Assembly (NCBI RefSeq): GCF_009379765.1
Contig: NZ_WHTD01000031.1
Location: 1 to 62,288 of the forward strand
DNA from: Actinophytocola sp.
GTDB lineage: Bacteria; Actinomycetota; Actinomycetes; Mycobacteriales; Pseudonocardiaceae
Length of the DNA stretch: 62,288 nucleotides
Reading direction: 5' to 3'
Position numbers and translations under genes: made by a program. The notes below the pieces were generated by a model, which was given only the letters and a program-made list of their open reading frames with translations, was not told the origin of the DNA and made no database searches. Below, in pieces: positions 17,213 to 26,868 of the stretch (positions are counted from its first letter, which is position 1; each line of letters starts with the position of its first letter).

Positions 17213-17320
17213 GCGCAACCTCCACCCGGATCCCTCGCCCTGTGGGCATCAGCCTGGCCATAGTGACTCTCGCGGACCAGCAAATCCAGCGCCTTGTGCA
17301 CAACTGGTCACAATCGCGAC

Positions 17321-17491
17321 TCAGCTGAACAAGCGCGCCGGGAGCAGGAGCCGGGCCAGCTCGTCGGCCAGTACCGAGGAGCGTTCCAGCGCCGGCGCCA
17401 GCACGTCCAGCACCGAAGGGATGCTTTCCGCGTCGGGCCTGCCCGGCTGGTCCTGTTCGATGGCGCACCTCCTCGGTCCGTTCCATTCCAC
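17321..17491 (-). CDS. Possible small protein
   Basis: A 56-codon frame ending SIPSVLDVLAPALERSSVLADELARLLL, which has actinomycete-like codon bias and helical character. The start is uncertain: GTG 17489-17491 lacks a strong site, while a good GAGGAGG lies further inside the frame before an ATC codon. It is transcribed toward the WXG/PPE-like genes from further upstream. Confidence 0.35.
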   Translation of the reverse strand: MEWNGPRRCAIEQDQPGRPDAESIPSVLDVLAPALERSSVLADELARLLLPARLFS

Positions 17492-17592
17492 CCGCCCGGC
17501 AGGCGGCGGCCCCAGCGCGGCTGCACAGCGGGGCACGGGCACGACTCATCCGGGCAACATCACGGGCTGAAAGGTTCTCAGCGGTCCCGAAC

Positions 17593-17598
17593 TACGCT
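17593..17598 (+). promoter_or_regulatory. -10 element of a probable leaderless mRNA
   Basis: TACGCT fits TANNNT and ends 6 bp before the GTG at 17605, which has no Shine-Dalgarno site. This spacing is typical of leaderless actinobacterial transcripts. Confidence 0.45.
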
Positions 17599-17604
17599 GT
17601 TCGC

Positions 17605-18183
17605 GTGAGTCGCGTACCCCCACCGTGGCCTCCGGTCGAGGTCGAGCACCCGGACCGGCATCCGGACGCCCCCGCCCCAGGCAGCAAGCTCGGCGCCCAC
17701 TACGCCTACTGCTTCGGCTGCGGTGACGAGGTCGAGCACGGTCTGCACCTGCATGCCGAGGCCGGTGCGGGGCAGACGATCCTCGCCCAGTTCACCGTCA
17801 CCGACGCCCACCAGGGCGCGCCGGGCCTGGCCCACGGCGGCCTGCTGGCCTGCGCGTTCGACGAGGCGCTCGGCGCGACCGTCGGCCACCTGCTCCGCAG
17901 GCCCGCGGTCACCGGCAAGCTCGAGACCGACTTCCTGCGGCCGGTGCCGATCGGCTCGACCCTGCACATCGTCGGCAAGCTCGACGGGATCGCCGGGCGC
18001 AAGGTGTACGCGAGCGCGGACGGCAGGCTCGACGCGCCGGACGGACCGGTCGCGCTCCGGGCCAGGGCGCTGTTCGTGATCGTCGAGTTCAGCCACTTCA
18101 TCGAGCACGGCCGCGCGGAGGACCTGCGCGCGGTCGCCGAGGATCCCAGCCTGCTGCGGCGGCGCTTCGACATCAACCCCTGA
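17605..18183 (+). CDS. PaaI-family hotdog thioesterase
   Basis: 192 residues with one hotdog domain: CFGCGDEVEHGLHL at the start, then the catalytic-site region GAPGLAHGGLLACAFDEALG and TGKLETDFLRPVP. Such enzymes hydrolyse acyl-CoA esters. An N-terminal Pro-rich stretch precedes the domain. It is followed closely by a phosphoesterase gene with its own ribosome binding site. Confidence 0.85.
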   Translation: MSRVPPPWPPVEVEHPDRHPDAPAPGSKLGAHYAYCFGCGDEVEHGLHLHAEAGAGQTILAQFTVTDAHQGAPGLAHGGLLACAFDEALGATVGHLLRRPAVTGKLETDFLRPVPIGSTLHIVGKLDGIAGRKVYASADGRLDAPDGPVALRARALFVIVEFSHFIEHGRAEDLRAVAEDPSLLRRRFDINP

Positions 18184-18195
18184 CAGGAGCGTTCG

Positions 18196-19422
18196 ATGTT
18201 CGGCGTGATCCTCAGCGCGCTGGTCGCGCTCATGCACTTTTACGTGTGGAAGAGGCTGGTCAAGGACACCACCGCGAAGGGGGTGTGGCGCAGGGTCGGC
18301 TCGGTCGCGTTCACCCTGCTCGCGGTGCTGGTGTTCGTCACGCTGACGCTGGGCCGGTCGGTCGAGCCGGACGTGGCGCGGTGGTTCGCCTGGCCGGGCT
18401 ACATCTGGTTCGCCGTGGTCGTATACCTCTTCCTCATCACGCTGGTGCTGGAGCTGCCGCGGCTGGCTCTGCGCGGGTGGGTGCGCCGCCGCCCGCTGGA
18501 GGCCACCGCCACCACCGACGCGGCACCCGTCACCCCGGCCCCGGACCCCGAGCCGCTGCCCGAGGCGGCGCGTTCCGGCAAGCCCGAGATCAACCAGAGC
18601 CGCAGGCTGTTCCTCGCCCGCGGCGCCGGGCTGGTCGCCGGGGCCGCCTCGGTGTCGCTCGTCGGCGTCGGGATCGGCAACGCGCTCGGCCCGCCCGACC
18701 TGCTGCGGGTGCCGGTGGGTTTGCGCCGGTTGGACCCCGGCCTCGCCGGCTTCCGGATCGCCGTGGTCAGCGACATCCACCTCAGCGCGATCCTCGGCCG
18801 GCCGCACACCGAGCGGGTCGTCCGCATGATCAACGAGCAGTCGCCCGACCTCGTCGCGATCGTCGGCGACCTGGCCGACGGCACACCCGAGGAGCTCGGC
18901 CCGGCCGCCGAACCGCTGCGGGACCTGGTGTCGCGCGAGGGCAGCTTCTTCGTCACGGGCAACCACGAGTACTTCATCGACCCGGACGCGTGGATCCGCG
19001 AGCTGGACCGGCTGGGCGTGCACACCTTGCGCAACGAACGGACGACGATCACCCGCGGCGGCGCGTCGCTCGACCTGGCCGGCGTCACCGACGTGAGCGG
19101 CCGCTCGCGTGACGACGGCCCGGACTTCGGCAAGGCGCTGGACGGCCGGCCCGAGGATCGGCCGGTGGTGTTGATGGCCCACCAGCCGGTGCAGGTCTCC
19201 GACGCCGCCGAGCGGGGTGTCGACCTGCAGCTGTCCGGCCACACCCACGGCGGCCAGCTGTACCCGTTCCACCACGTCGTCTCGCTCGCCCAGCCCTCGC
19301 TGGCCGGGTTGTCCAAAGTGGACGACACCTGGCTGTACGTCACCCGCGGCGCGGGTTTCTGGGGCCCGCCGGTCCGGGTCGGCGCGCCGCCGGACATCAC
19401 GGTCATCGAGCTGGTGCGGTGA
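18196..19422 (+). CDS. Membrane-anchored metallophosphoesterase
   Basis: 408 residues. Three hydrophobic segments in residues 1-95 and a Tat-like stretch SRRLFLARGAGLVAGAA near residue 135 precede a calcineurin-like domain with all expected metal motifs: SDIHLS, GDLADG, GNHEYF and GHTHGGQ. The catalytic domain should face outside. It is related to YkuE-like phosphoesterases. CAGGAGCG precedes the ATG. Confidence 0.9.
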   Translation: MFGVILSALVALMHFYVWKRLVKDTTAKGVWRRVGSVAFTLLAVLVFVTLTLGRSVEPDVARWFAWPGYIWFAVVVYLFLITLVLELPRLALRGWVRRRPLEATATTDAAPVTPAPDPEPLPEAARSGKPEINQSRRLFLARGAGLVAGAASVSLVGVGIGNALGPPDLLRVPVGLRRLDPGLAGFRIAVVSDIHLSAILGRPHTERVVRMINEQSPDLVAIVGDLADGTPEELGPAAEPLRDLVSREGSFFVTGNHEYFIDPDAWIRELDRLGVHTLRNERTTITRGGASLDLAGVTDVSGRSRDDGPDFGKALDGRPEDRPVVLMAHQPVQVSDAAERGVDLQLSGHTHGGQLYPFHHVVSLAQPSLAGLSKVDDTWLYVTRGAGFWGPPVRVGAPPDITVIELVR

Positions 19423-20190
19423 GGTACGCCTGGCTCACGGTGCCGGTGGCGCTGGTCCTCGTCGTCGTCCGCGCGTTCACCCGGTTCCGGCGCCCGCCGG
19501 CCAACAACCCGGCCGCGGTCCTGGCCCGCGCCTCGTCGGGCCGCCCGCGCGTCGTGTGCCTCGGCGCGAGCACCGTGCACGGCAACATCAGCTTCAACTG
19601 GGTCGACGAGCTCGCCCGCCGGCTGCCGGCGTTCGAGTGGGTCAACGCCGGCATCAACGGGGAGACCTCGGCGCAGGTGCTCGACCGGCTGCCGGACGTC
19701 GTCGCGTGCACGCCCGGCCACGTCGTGGTGCAGGTGGGCGGCAACGACCTGCTCGCCCGCGACGAGCCGCTGGACCTCGAGGCGTTCACCGCCAACCTCA
19801 CGGCCATCGTGGCCGGCCTGCGAGCGACCGGCGCCCGGATCGCGCTGCTGTCGTTCCAGCCGCCGGGTGAGCGACCCGACTCGCCCGTCGGCGCCGCCGC
19901 GGCCCGGCTCGCCGCCGCCGTCCGGCGCGTCGCCGCCGACGAGGACGTCGCCTACCTGCCCTTGCCCGAGCGCCTCACGGACCTGCTGGCGCGGCGGGGT
20001 CCCACCGGCAAGGGCCTGGCCGAGTCGTCGTGGCCGTTCCTCCGGGCGCGTGCTGCGCCTGGGACTGGGCGTCGATCTGGACCGGGTCGGCCGCCTCAAC
20101 GGCTATGCGATCCACACCGACGGCCTGCACCTGGCGAGCGACGCCGGCCGGGTCGCCGCGGACCTGGTCGAGCGGTTCATGGCTACGTGA
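19419..20190 (+). pseudogene. SGNH/GDSL hydrolase, frameshifted
   Basis: From GTG 19419 (GTGA overlap with the phosphoesterase) the frame has an N-terminal anchor, block I (VVCLGASTVHG) and the GGND motif (VQVGGNDLL). Near 20041 an extra base in CTCCGGGCG throws it out of frame; the correct continuation (LRLGLGVDLDRVGRLNGYAI, then HTDGLHLAS with the catalytic Asp/His) is one frame over and ends at 20190. As written, the product lacks its catalytic His. Confidence 0.85.
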
Positions 20191-23100
20191 GGGTGCGGGG
20201 GCGGATCGCGTTGGCCTTGTCGACGAGCTCGTGGCGTTGTTCCGGGGTGCTCGCGAGGCGGGCCAGCGCGCGGTAGCAGCGTTCAAGGCCGAACCGAAGC
20301 TCCTTTTCGGACAGCCGGCAGCCGAGGACCATGCGGGCGTCGGAGTTGTCCGCGGCCGCGCCGGGGCGGCCCGCCCGCACCCAGCTGTACGCGGCCTCCA
20401 GCACCTCGGCCGACAGGGTCGTGCGGCGCTCGGCGTCCAGGGCCAGGCGTTCGAGCCGGCGGGCGGCGTCGTGCAGGTCGTGCTCGCCGACCTTGGCGAC
20501 CTCGTCGGCCCTGGTCTTGATCTTGATGGCGGCGACCTGGGCGGCGACGTGGTGGCTGGAGGTGTCCGGCACGGCCTCGAGAACCTCGATCGCGCTGGCC
20601 CGGGCGCCCTGCGCGAGATAGACCCTGGCCAGACCGAACGCGGCGCTCACCCAGGCCCGGTCGGTACGCCACACCAGCTCGTAGTACCGCGCGGCGGCGA
20701 AGTAGTTGCCGGCGTACTCGGCACTGACCGCGAGCGCGAGCTTGGGCGCGATCTCGCCGGGCACCGCGTCGTAGACCTTCTCGAACGCGGCCGTGGCGTC
20801 GACCGGCCGGTGGGTCGCGACCGCGATCAGGCCCTGGTACCAGTCGGGCCGCCAGTCGGCGGGGTCGGTGACGAGCCTGCGGGCGGCCTCGAGCTCGTTG
20901 GCCGCGGCCCGCAGGTCACCCAGCTCGAGCCGGGCTCGGACCATCCGCAGCCGCACCTCGATCGAGTCCTGCGGCGCGGAGGCGAGCGCGGCCACCGCCT
21001 CCGCGGGCTCGGTGGCGGTGATGCTCGCGAGGGTGCTGGCCGCGTGGTCGTGCGTGTCGACCATCGGCAGCGGCAGGATCGACGCCACCTCGAGCGGGTT
21101 CGGCGACGGCAGCGACCCGCGCTCGCCGACGACCATGCCGGAGCCGAACGTCCTGGTCTCCAACGCGAACACGGTCGACGTGCCGGGCCGCGGGCGGCCG
21201 GTGCCGAGCGCCATCACCTCGCGCAGCACGCCGGTGAGCTGGTCGGCCATCTCCTCGGCGGAGGTGAACCGCAGCGCGGCGTTCTCGTGCGTGGCACGCT
21301 TGAGGACCCGGTGGTAGGAGCCGAACAGCGCGAACAGCGGCTCCTCGTCCGAGCCGGGCAGGGTGTACTTGTGCCGCGTGGTGTAGCCGGCGAACTCGAT
21401 CGACAGCACGGCGAGCGTGCGGCCGACGGTGTAGATGTCGGAGGCGACCGTGGCGCCCTCGGTGGCGAGCTCCGGCGCGGAGTAGCCGAGGGTGAAGAAC
21501 AGCGGGCTCTCGTAGTCGTCGGTCTGCCGCACGGCGCCGAGGTCGATGAGCTTGAGCTGCTCGCCGGCCTGGATCACGTTGTCCGGTTTGAGGTCGCAGT
21601 AGAGCATGGTGATGCTGTGCAGGTAGCCGATCGCGGGCAGGATCTCGAGCCCGTAGGCGATGACCTGGCCGATCGGCAGCGGTTCCGCGCGCCCGGTCTC
21701 CCGGTGGTGCTCGAGGGCCAGCTGGCGAAGCGACTGGCCGCCGACGTACTCCATCACGATGTAGCCGACGAGGTTGCCGGTCTTGGGGTCCGGGTGCTGG
21801 ACGAAGTTGTAGATGCGCACCACGTTGGGGTGCTCGACCTCGGCCAGGAAGCGGCGCTCGGCCACCGCGGACGCCATGGAGGTGGCGTCGCCGGTGTCGA
21901 TCATGCCCTTGAGCACGACCCACCGGTCGGAGACGTTGTGGTCCTTGGCCAGGTAGATCCAGCCCAGCCCGCCGTAGGCCAGGCACCCGAGCACCTCGTA
22001 CTGCCCGCCGACAAGGTCGCCCCGGAAGAGGCGCGGCCGGAAGTTGAACGGCGTGCCGCAGGTGGCGCACTCGCCCTCGGTGGTGCCGGGCCGGTCGTCC
22101 TTGCCGCGGCCGACCTCGGCGCCGCAGTTGCTGCAGAACCGCTTGTTCTCGCTGACCGCGGGGTCGGTCAGGACGGCCGAGGCCGGGTCCTTGACGGGGA
22201 CGACGGGCACCTCGACCAGCCCGGCGCCGAGCCGTCCCCGCCCGGAGGTGCGGGAGGAGGTCCGCCGGCCGGTGCCGGGGAACGAGCTGGACCCGGTGCT
22301 GTGCGTACTGTCCGGCGGCGCCTGCAGCGCGGTGGCCGCGGCTTCCGGCGGCTTGGGCGGATCGATGCTGAGCGTCTGCGGGACCTCGCCGAGGACGCTG
22401 GTCGGCTGTGGCTCGTCGTCGGCGAGCGCGTTGGGCGGGCGAACTCCGGGCTGCCGCGGGAGGACGTCGGGCATGGGGATGTTCTGCCCCCACTGCATCC
22501 CTTGGGGCGGCCCGCCTTGGCCGGCTGGCCTCGGTTGCCCGTACTGCGCCGGCAGCGGCTGGCTGTACCGCAGCGGTTGGCTGACCGAGGACGGTCCCGA
22601 CTGGCCGGCGTAGGGCTGCGACTGGCTGGGCTGCCCCTGCCCGAACTGCCCCGGCTGCGGCTGCCCGGGCTGGGCCTGGCCGTACTGCCCGGCCGGAGCC
22701 CGACCTTGTTGCGGCTGGCCGGGCTGCGGCGGCCCGAAGGGCGCCTGCGGCTGGCTGGGCTGGGCCTGCCCGAACGGTCCCGGCTGGCTGGGCTGGGGTT
22801 GGGCGAACGCCCCTGGCTGCGGGTGCGATGCCGGCGGCTGGCCCGGCTGCCACTGCCCGCCCCGCGGCTGGGCCGAGGGTTGCTGCCCTGTCTGCGGCTG
22901 CCCGACCTGGTGATGCGGCGCGGCCGCCGGATCTTGTCCCGGCAGCAGCTGGCCGACGGGTTGGCCGAACACGGTCGGCTGGCCTGGCTGGGCCTGCCCG
23001 GCCGGCTGGTGCCGCGGCGCTTCCGGCTGCGCCTGTTCCTGCTGTCCCTGCTGGGTCTGTGCCGCGGGCGGTCGGCCCGCTCCCTGCCCTTGCGATGACT

Positions 23101-23497
23101 GCCCCACCGGTTGCCCCCCTGCTTGCTGCTGCCCCGTCGACGCCCCCGGCCGGCCCGGCCCGCCGACACCCGCTGCCGCACCACCCGCGGCCGGCGTGCC
23201 ACCGGCCGGTGCGCGCGGCGCCGGGGAGGGCTTCGCGCCCGGGGAGTCCGGCCTGCGGTGAGCACCTGACGGTCGCGGCGGTTCCTCCTCGCCGGACAGT
23301 GCGGCCGCCGAGCGGAACCAACCGGTGCCGTCGGCGCTGTTGTCCGCGGCCTCGCGCAGCCGTGACGCCTGCTCCTCGGCCTCCCTGCGCAGGCGCTCGG
23401 CCTCCTGGTCAGCGGTGGCCGCGACGGCCATCCCGCACACCGTGCAGTTGCCGTCCACGAGCTCACCGGCGCAACCCGGCCTCGGGCACCTGGTCAT
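20183..23497 (-). CDS. pknG: Serine/threonine protein kinase PknG
   Basis: 1104 residues. Layout: an N-terminal zinc ribbon (CPRPGC, CTVCG); a very long Pro/Gln/Gly-rich disordered region (~residues 90-440); a rubredoxin-like knuckle (CSNCG ... CATCG, ~453-480); a kinase domain (~490-740) with YCDLKPDN and DLG in place of HRD and DFG, as in PknG; and a TPR domain (~835-1104). Mycobacterial PknG (~750 aa) senses amino-acid status with GlnX/GlnH and phosphorylates GarA/OdhI to control 2-oxoglutarate dehydrogenase. The neighbours match that operon; no GarA gene is in the window. Confidence 0.95.
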   Translation of the reverse strand: MTRCPRPGCAGELVDGNCTVCGMAVAATADQEAERLRREAEEQASRLREAADNSADGTGWFRSAAALSGEEEPPRPSGAHRRPDSPGAKPSPAPRAPAGGTPAAGGAAAGVGGPGRPGASTGQQQAGGQPVGQSSQGQGAGRPPAAQTQQGQQEQAQPEAPRHQPAGQAQPGQPTVFGQPVGQLLPGQDPAAAPHHQVGQPQTGQQPSAQPRGGQWQPGQPPASHPQPGAFAQPQPSQPGPFGQAQPSQPQAPFGPPQPGQPQQGRAPAGQYGQAQPGQPQPGQFGQGQPSQSQPYAGQSGPSSVSQPLRYSQPLPAQYGQPRPAGQGGPPQGMQWGQNIPMPDVLPRQPGVRPPNALADDEPQPTSVLGEVPQTLSIDPPKPPEAAATALQAPPDSTHSTGSSSFPGTGRRTSSRTSGRGRLGAGLVEVPVVPVKDPASAVLTDPAVSENKRFCSNCGAEVGRGKDDRPGTTEGECATCGTPFNFRPRLFRGDLVGGQYEVLGCLAYGGLGWIYLAKDHNVSDRWVVLKGMIDTGDATSMASAVAERRFLAEVEHPNVVRIYNFVQHPDPKTGNLVGYIVMEYVGGQSLRQLALEHHRETGRAEPLPIGQVIAYGLEILPAIGYLHSITMLYCDLKPDNVIQAGEQLKLIDLGAVRQTDDYESPLFFTLGYSAPELATEGATVASDIYTVGRTLAVLSIEFAGYTTRHKYTLPGSDEEPLFALFGSYHRVLKRATHENAALRFTSAEEMADQLTGVLREVMALGTGRPRPGTSTVFALETRTFGSGMVVGERGSLPSPNPLEVASILPLPMVDTHDHAASTLASITATEPAEAVAALASAPQDSIEVRLRMVRARLELGDLRAAANELEAARRLVTDPADWRPDWYQGLIAVATHRPVDATAAFEKVYDAVPGEIAPKLALAVSAEYAGNYFAAARYYELVWRTDRAWVSAAFGLARVYLAQGARASAIEVLEAVPDTSSHHVAAQVAAIKIKTRADEVAKVGEHDLHDAARRLERLALDAERRTTLSAEVLEAAYSWVRAGRPGAAADNSDARMVLGCRLSEKELRFGLERCYRALARLASTPEQRHELVDKANAIRPRTLT

Positions 23498-23504
23498 CCC
23501 CACC

Positions 23505-24491
23505 TCAGTCCCGGTACTTGGGCGTCGGCGGATCCGGCCGTGGCTCGCCGGTGGGGCCCAACCACTTGTCGTAGCTGTCCGCCCACGCGCCGTCCGCCAC
23601 GGACTGCGCCAGCACCCCGTTGACGAACTGCACCATGTCCACATTCTTCTTGGGAATCCCGATCCCGTACGGCTCGCGGGTGATCCGCGGCCCGACCATC
23701 TTCACGTTCGGGTCCTGGGCCACCATCCCCGCGAGGATCGTGTCGTCGGTCGACATCGCGTCCACCTGGCCCTGCTGCAGCATGATCAGGCAGTCCGACC
23801 AGTTGTCCACCTGCACGGGGATCGGGTCGGCCTTGTGCTCGGCGATGGTCTTGATCGACGTGGATCCCTTTGCGGCGCACACCTTCTTGCCGCCCAGCTG
23901 GTCGAGGCTCGTCACCTTCGACGCGCGGTCGACCAGCAGCCGCTGGCCCGCGGTGTAGTAGATGGCCGAGAAGTTGATCTGCTGCCAGCGCGCGCAGGTC
24001 GCGGTCATCGTGCGGACGACGATGTGCACCTGGTTGTTCTTGAGCGCGTCGATCCGGCCGGCCGACGTGACGACCTTGAACTGGACCTTGTTCGGGTCGC
24101 CGAAGATGGCCTTCGCGATCTCGCGCACCCGGTCGATGTCGAAGCCCTCGAGCGCGTTGGTCGTCGGGTCGCGGAACCCGAAGAGGAACGTGTTCTGGTC
24201 GACCCCGGCGATCAGCTTGCCGCTGTCCTGGATCGCCTTCATCGTCGAGCCCGCGGGCATCCGACCCGGCTGCGGCATGGACTCGGGCGGCCGGAAGCTC
24301 GCCTCCGGGTCGCAGTTCGGAGTGGGTGCGGCGGAGGTCGACGGCGGCGCGGGGTTCTCCTCGACACCCACCGGCGCCGGCCGCTCGACGGAGTCCACTG
24401 CGGCCAGATCGACCGGCCTGCCGCCGCCCGCGCATCCGGTGGCGCAGGCGAGCAGCAACGACAACACCACCGCGCCGCGCTTGTTGCTCAC
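23505..24491 (-). CDS. glnH: GlnH-type substrate-binding lipoprotein
   Basis: 328 residues. A lipoprotein signal (VVLSLLLACATGCAG) is followed by a type-3 amino-acid-binding fold (GKLIAGVDQNTFLFGFRDP, then GFDIDRVREIAKAIFG). In mycobacteria and corynebacteria GlnH binds Asp/Glu (and Gln) outside the cell and signals through GlnX to PknG. GTG 24491 overlaps the glnX stop (GTGA). No ABC permease is present, which supports a sensory rather than a transport role. Confidence 0.85.
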   Translation of the reverse strand: MSNKRGAVVLSLLLACATGCAGGGRPVDLAAVDSVERPAPVGVEENPAPPSTSAAPTPNCDPEASFRPPESMPQPGRMPAGSTMKAIQDSGKLIAGVDQNTFLFGFRDPTTNALEGFDIDRVREIAKAIFGDPNKVQFKVVTSAGRIDALKNNQVHIVVRTMTATCARWQQINFSAIYYTAGQRLLVDRASKVTSLDQLGGKKVCAAKGSTSIKTIAEHKADPIPVQVDNWSDCLIMLQQGQVDAMSTDDTILAGMVAQDPNVKMVGPRITREPYGIGIPKKNVDMVQFVNGVLAQSVADGAWADSYDKWLGPTGEPRPDPPTPKYRD

Positions 24492-25867
24492 CGGTACTCC
24501 TGAAGTCGTTCCCTGATTCCCATTGTCACCCCGGCGGCGGCCAGCAGCGCCAGAGCCGCGGTCCCGGGCGCCAGTCCGGTCATCGCCTCGCTCGCCGAGC
24601 TGGTCTCGTCGACGAACACCCCGCGCCCGTCGTTGATCGCGCGCAGCAGGTTGGCGTCGAGCTCGTTGAACGCGCCCGCCGCGCCGTCCTCGGCGTCGCC
24701 GATGGCCAGCGCCACCGCCTCCTGGTACTGGCCGTCGTCGTCGAGCTGGCGGACCCGGTCGTGCGCGTCGAGCCACGCGGTCACGTTCGCCCTGGCCGCC
24801 TCGATCGCGTCGGACGTCTCCTGGTTCGCCGCCAGCCCCTGGGCGCGCACCAGCAGGTTCTCGTCGCCGTCGCCGGAGACCTCGGACGCGAGGGACTGCC
24901 AGTCGTCCTCGTACTCTGCGCCGTCACCGCGCGCGACCAGGGTGAGCGTCTCGTTGGCCCGCATCTTGAGCGCGTTGATCCGGGCCTGCACGGCCAGCTC
25001 CACCTGCTGGGTGCCGCTGTCCTGCCCGTTCGCGACCTTCGCCGACTCGAGCAGCAGCGCCACGGTGCCCCAGGCGAGCCCGACCACCACAGCGATGGTG
25101 GCGACCACCAGCCCCACGTTGAGCAGCCGGTTGGTCCGCCGGGTCAGGTACATCTGGGTGGCGACGAACGCGACCAGCAGCACGAGCACCAGGCCGGCGG
25201 TGATCCACGGGAACTCCCTGGCCTGCGCCTGCTCGTCGGCGAGCCGGCGGGAGTCGATGGAGTACAGCTCCTGCGCGGCCGGCAGCAGTTTCGCGCGCAT
25301 CAGCCCGGACGCCTCGCGAAGGTAGGCCGCACCGGCCGGGAAGCCCTGCCGGTTGTAGGCCCGCGCGGTCTCGACGAGTCCGGTGTAGACGGGCAGCTGC
25401 TGGGCGAGCTGGTCTACCTGCTCCTCGGCCTCGGGCACGCCGGCGACGTCCGCCGACGCCTTCGCCAGGTTGGCGCCGGCCTGGGCGATGTCCAGCTCGT
25501 AGCGCTCGCGCAGGGCCGCGGGCGGGTTGCCACCGGAGAGGAACGCGCTGGCCGCGGTGGCGTCGGCGTCGGACAGCGAGCGGTAGATCTGCTGGGACGC
25601 GGCGGCGAGCGGCTCGCGGTGGTCGATCAGGTTGTCGATCGTGGCCTGCTTCTGCTGCAGTGCGATCGCCCCGGTGACCCCGGTGAGCAGGGCCAGCACG
25701 ACGAGCCCGACGCCGACCACGAACAGCCGGCCGGGTGTGCTCGCCGCGGACCTGCGGGCACGCCGGACAGCGGTCGCCGGCATCCCCCACACTCTGCGTG
25801 CCCCCGTGCTGGTCGCCGACTCGGGTGCCGCAGTGGTCACCATCGGTGATCCCGGCGCAGTCTCCAC
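24488..25867 (-). CDS. glnX: GlnX-type membrane signal transducer
   Basis: 459 residues with four predicted membrane segments (about 46-70, 218-240, 248-272, 425-448) and two large helical outside regions resembling 4-helix sensor bundles. The order glnX-glnH-pknG is the same as in mycobacteria, where GlnX links the binding protein to the kinase. GTG 25867 is the longest start; GTG/ATG codons slightly downstream (about 25843) are alternatives. Confidence 0.85.
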   Translation of the reverse strand: METAPGSPMVTTAAPESATSTGARRVWGMPATAVRRARRSAASTPGRLFVVGVGLVVLALLTGVTGAIALQQKQATIDNLIDHREPLAAASQQIYRSLSDADATAASAFLSGGNPPAALRERYELDIAQAGANLAKASADVAGVPEAEEQVDQLAQQLPVYTGLVETARAYNRQGFPAGAAYLREASGLMRAKLLPAAQELYSIDSRRLADEQAQAREFPWITAGLVLVLLVAFVATQMYLTRRTNRLLNVGLVVATIAVVVGLAWGTVALLLESAKVANGQDSGTQQVELAVQARINALKMRANETLTLVARGDGAEYEDDWQSLASEVSGDGDENLLVRAQGLAANQETSDAIEAARANVTAWLDAHDRVRQLDDDGQYQEAVALAIGDAEDGAAGAFNELDANLLRAINDGRGVFVDETSSASEAMTGLAPGTAALALLAAAGVTMGIRERLQEYR

Positions 25868-26238
25868 GCCAGAAGAGTCAACACCACGGAGCCCCTCATC
25901 ACGTCCGCATTCCCCTCGCAGTTACCGGCCTGTGATTCGCAAACGAACCTAGTCCAGCGGCCGCGTGTCGGCCACCGTCGTTGTCGCACGCCACGACCGA
26001 GTCCCGTCACGCCACGTAACAGGCACGCACTGTAACGAAACCCGGTCACTTGATCTCTGGGTAGTCGCTCGGTTGCGCTCTGGAATTCCGGGCTCTCGCG
26101 TGCGAATCTCGAACCGAGCGCCCGAACACCCCGGAATGCCAGGTGGAGGAAAATGGACACTCGCCCCGACCTCCAACAAGTCGCCACCTTCCGCGGCGAC
26201 CGCGGTTGGACCCCGGACGGGTCGCTCCGCCCGGCGAG
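25868..26238. other. Divergent intergenic region upstream of glnX
   Basis: 371 bp between glnX and a plus-strand membrane protein, with no gene. The only clear structure is an imperfect inverted repeat at 26015-26037. Confidence 0.45.
26015..26037. promoter_or_regulatory. Candidate operator in the glnX promoter region
   Basis: CGTAACAG and CTGTAACG with a 7-bp spacer form an inverted repeat (7 of 8 pairs), about 150 bp upstream of glnX. The regulator is unknown. Confidence 0.35.
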
Positions 26239-26868
26239 GTGACCGCAGAGGTCTGGCTCCGCTGGGCCGGCACCGCCGCGTTCCTCGCGGTGGCCGGGTA
26301 CTGCGTGGCCAGGCTCGCCGCCGCACACCGGGCTCCGGCCGGCTATCCCGGCCGGCACCGCGCCGTTGACATCGCACACGTGCTGATGGGCATCGGCATG
26401 GCCGCCATGGCCTCACCGGCGGGTGGCCCGTTGCCGATGGCCGGGTGGCAGGCGATCTTCCTGATCATGGCGGCCTGGTTCGCCGGCTCGTGGTGGCGGG
26501 AGCGGCGGACCGGACCGCCGCCGCGGGACGGCATGGGGTGGCACGGCACCGGACTGCACCACGCGGTGGCGGCGCTGGCGATGCTCTACATGCTGAGCGC
26601 GATGCGCCACGGCGGCGGGCACGGCGTACCCGACACCGCGCCGTGGCTCGCCGGTCGGCTCGACTCGCCGGGCATGGCGCTGCCGGTGGTCGGCTGGGCG
26701 CTGGTGGGCTACTTCGCGGTGTCCGCGGTGCTGCTGGTGGTCGGCACGGACTGGCGGCCGGGGCCGGCCGGGGTGCCGTCGATACTGCTGACCCCGCGGA
26801 TCACCGCGTCCTGCCAGGCGACGATGGCGCTGGGCAACGGCTACCTGCTGCTGGCGATGCTGGGCTGA
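26239..26868 (+). CDS. DUF5134-like integral membrane protein
   Basis: About 209 residues with five or six hydrophobic segments (WAGTAAFLAVAGYCVARLAA, IAHVLMGIGMAAMASPAG and later ones) and conserved His residues between them, as in DUF5134 proteins of actinobacteria. Function is unknown. GTG 26239 puts the first segment at the N-terminus; a longer frame from 26143 adds an unconvincing basic stretch. Confidence 0.65.
   Translation: MTAEVWLRWAGTAAFLAVAGYCVARLAAAHRAPAGYPGRHRAVDIAHVLMGIGMAAMASPAGGPLPMAGWQAIFLIMAAWFAGSWWRERRTGPPPRDGMGWHGTGLHHAVAALAMLYMLSAMRHGGGHGVPDTAPWLAGRLDSPGMALPVVGWALVGYFAVSAVLLVVGTDWRPGPAGVPSILLTPRITASCQATMALGNGYLLLAMLG

Noticed and set aside
20030..23098. A 1022-codon plus-strand frame opposite pknG
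   Set aside because: It mirrors the GC-rich third positions of pknG; low-complexity Gly/Arg/Leu content, no domain, and the minus frame encodes a full PknG.
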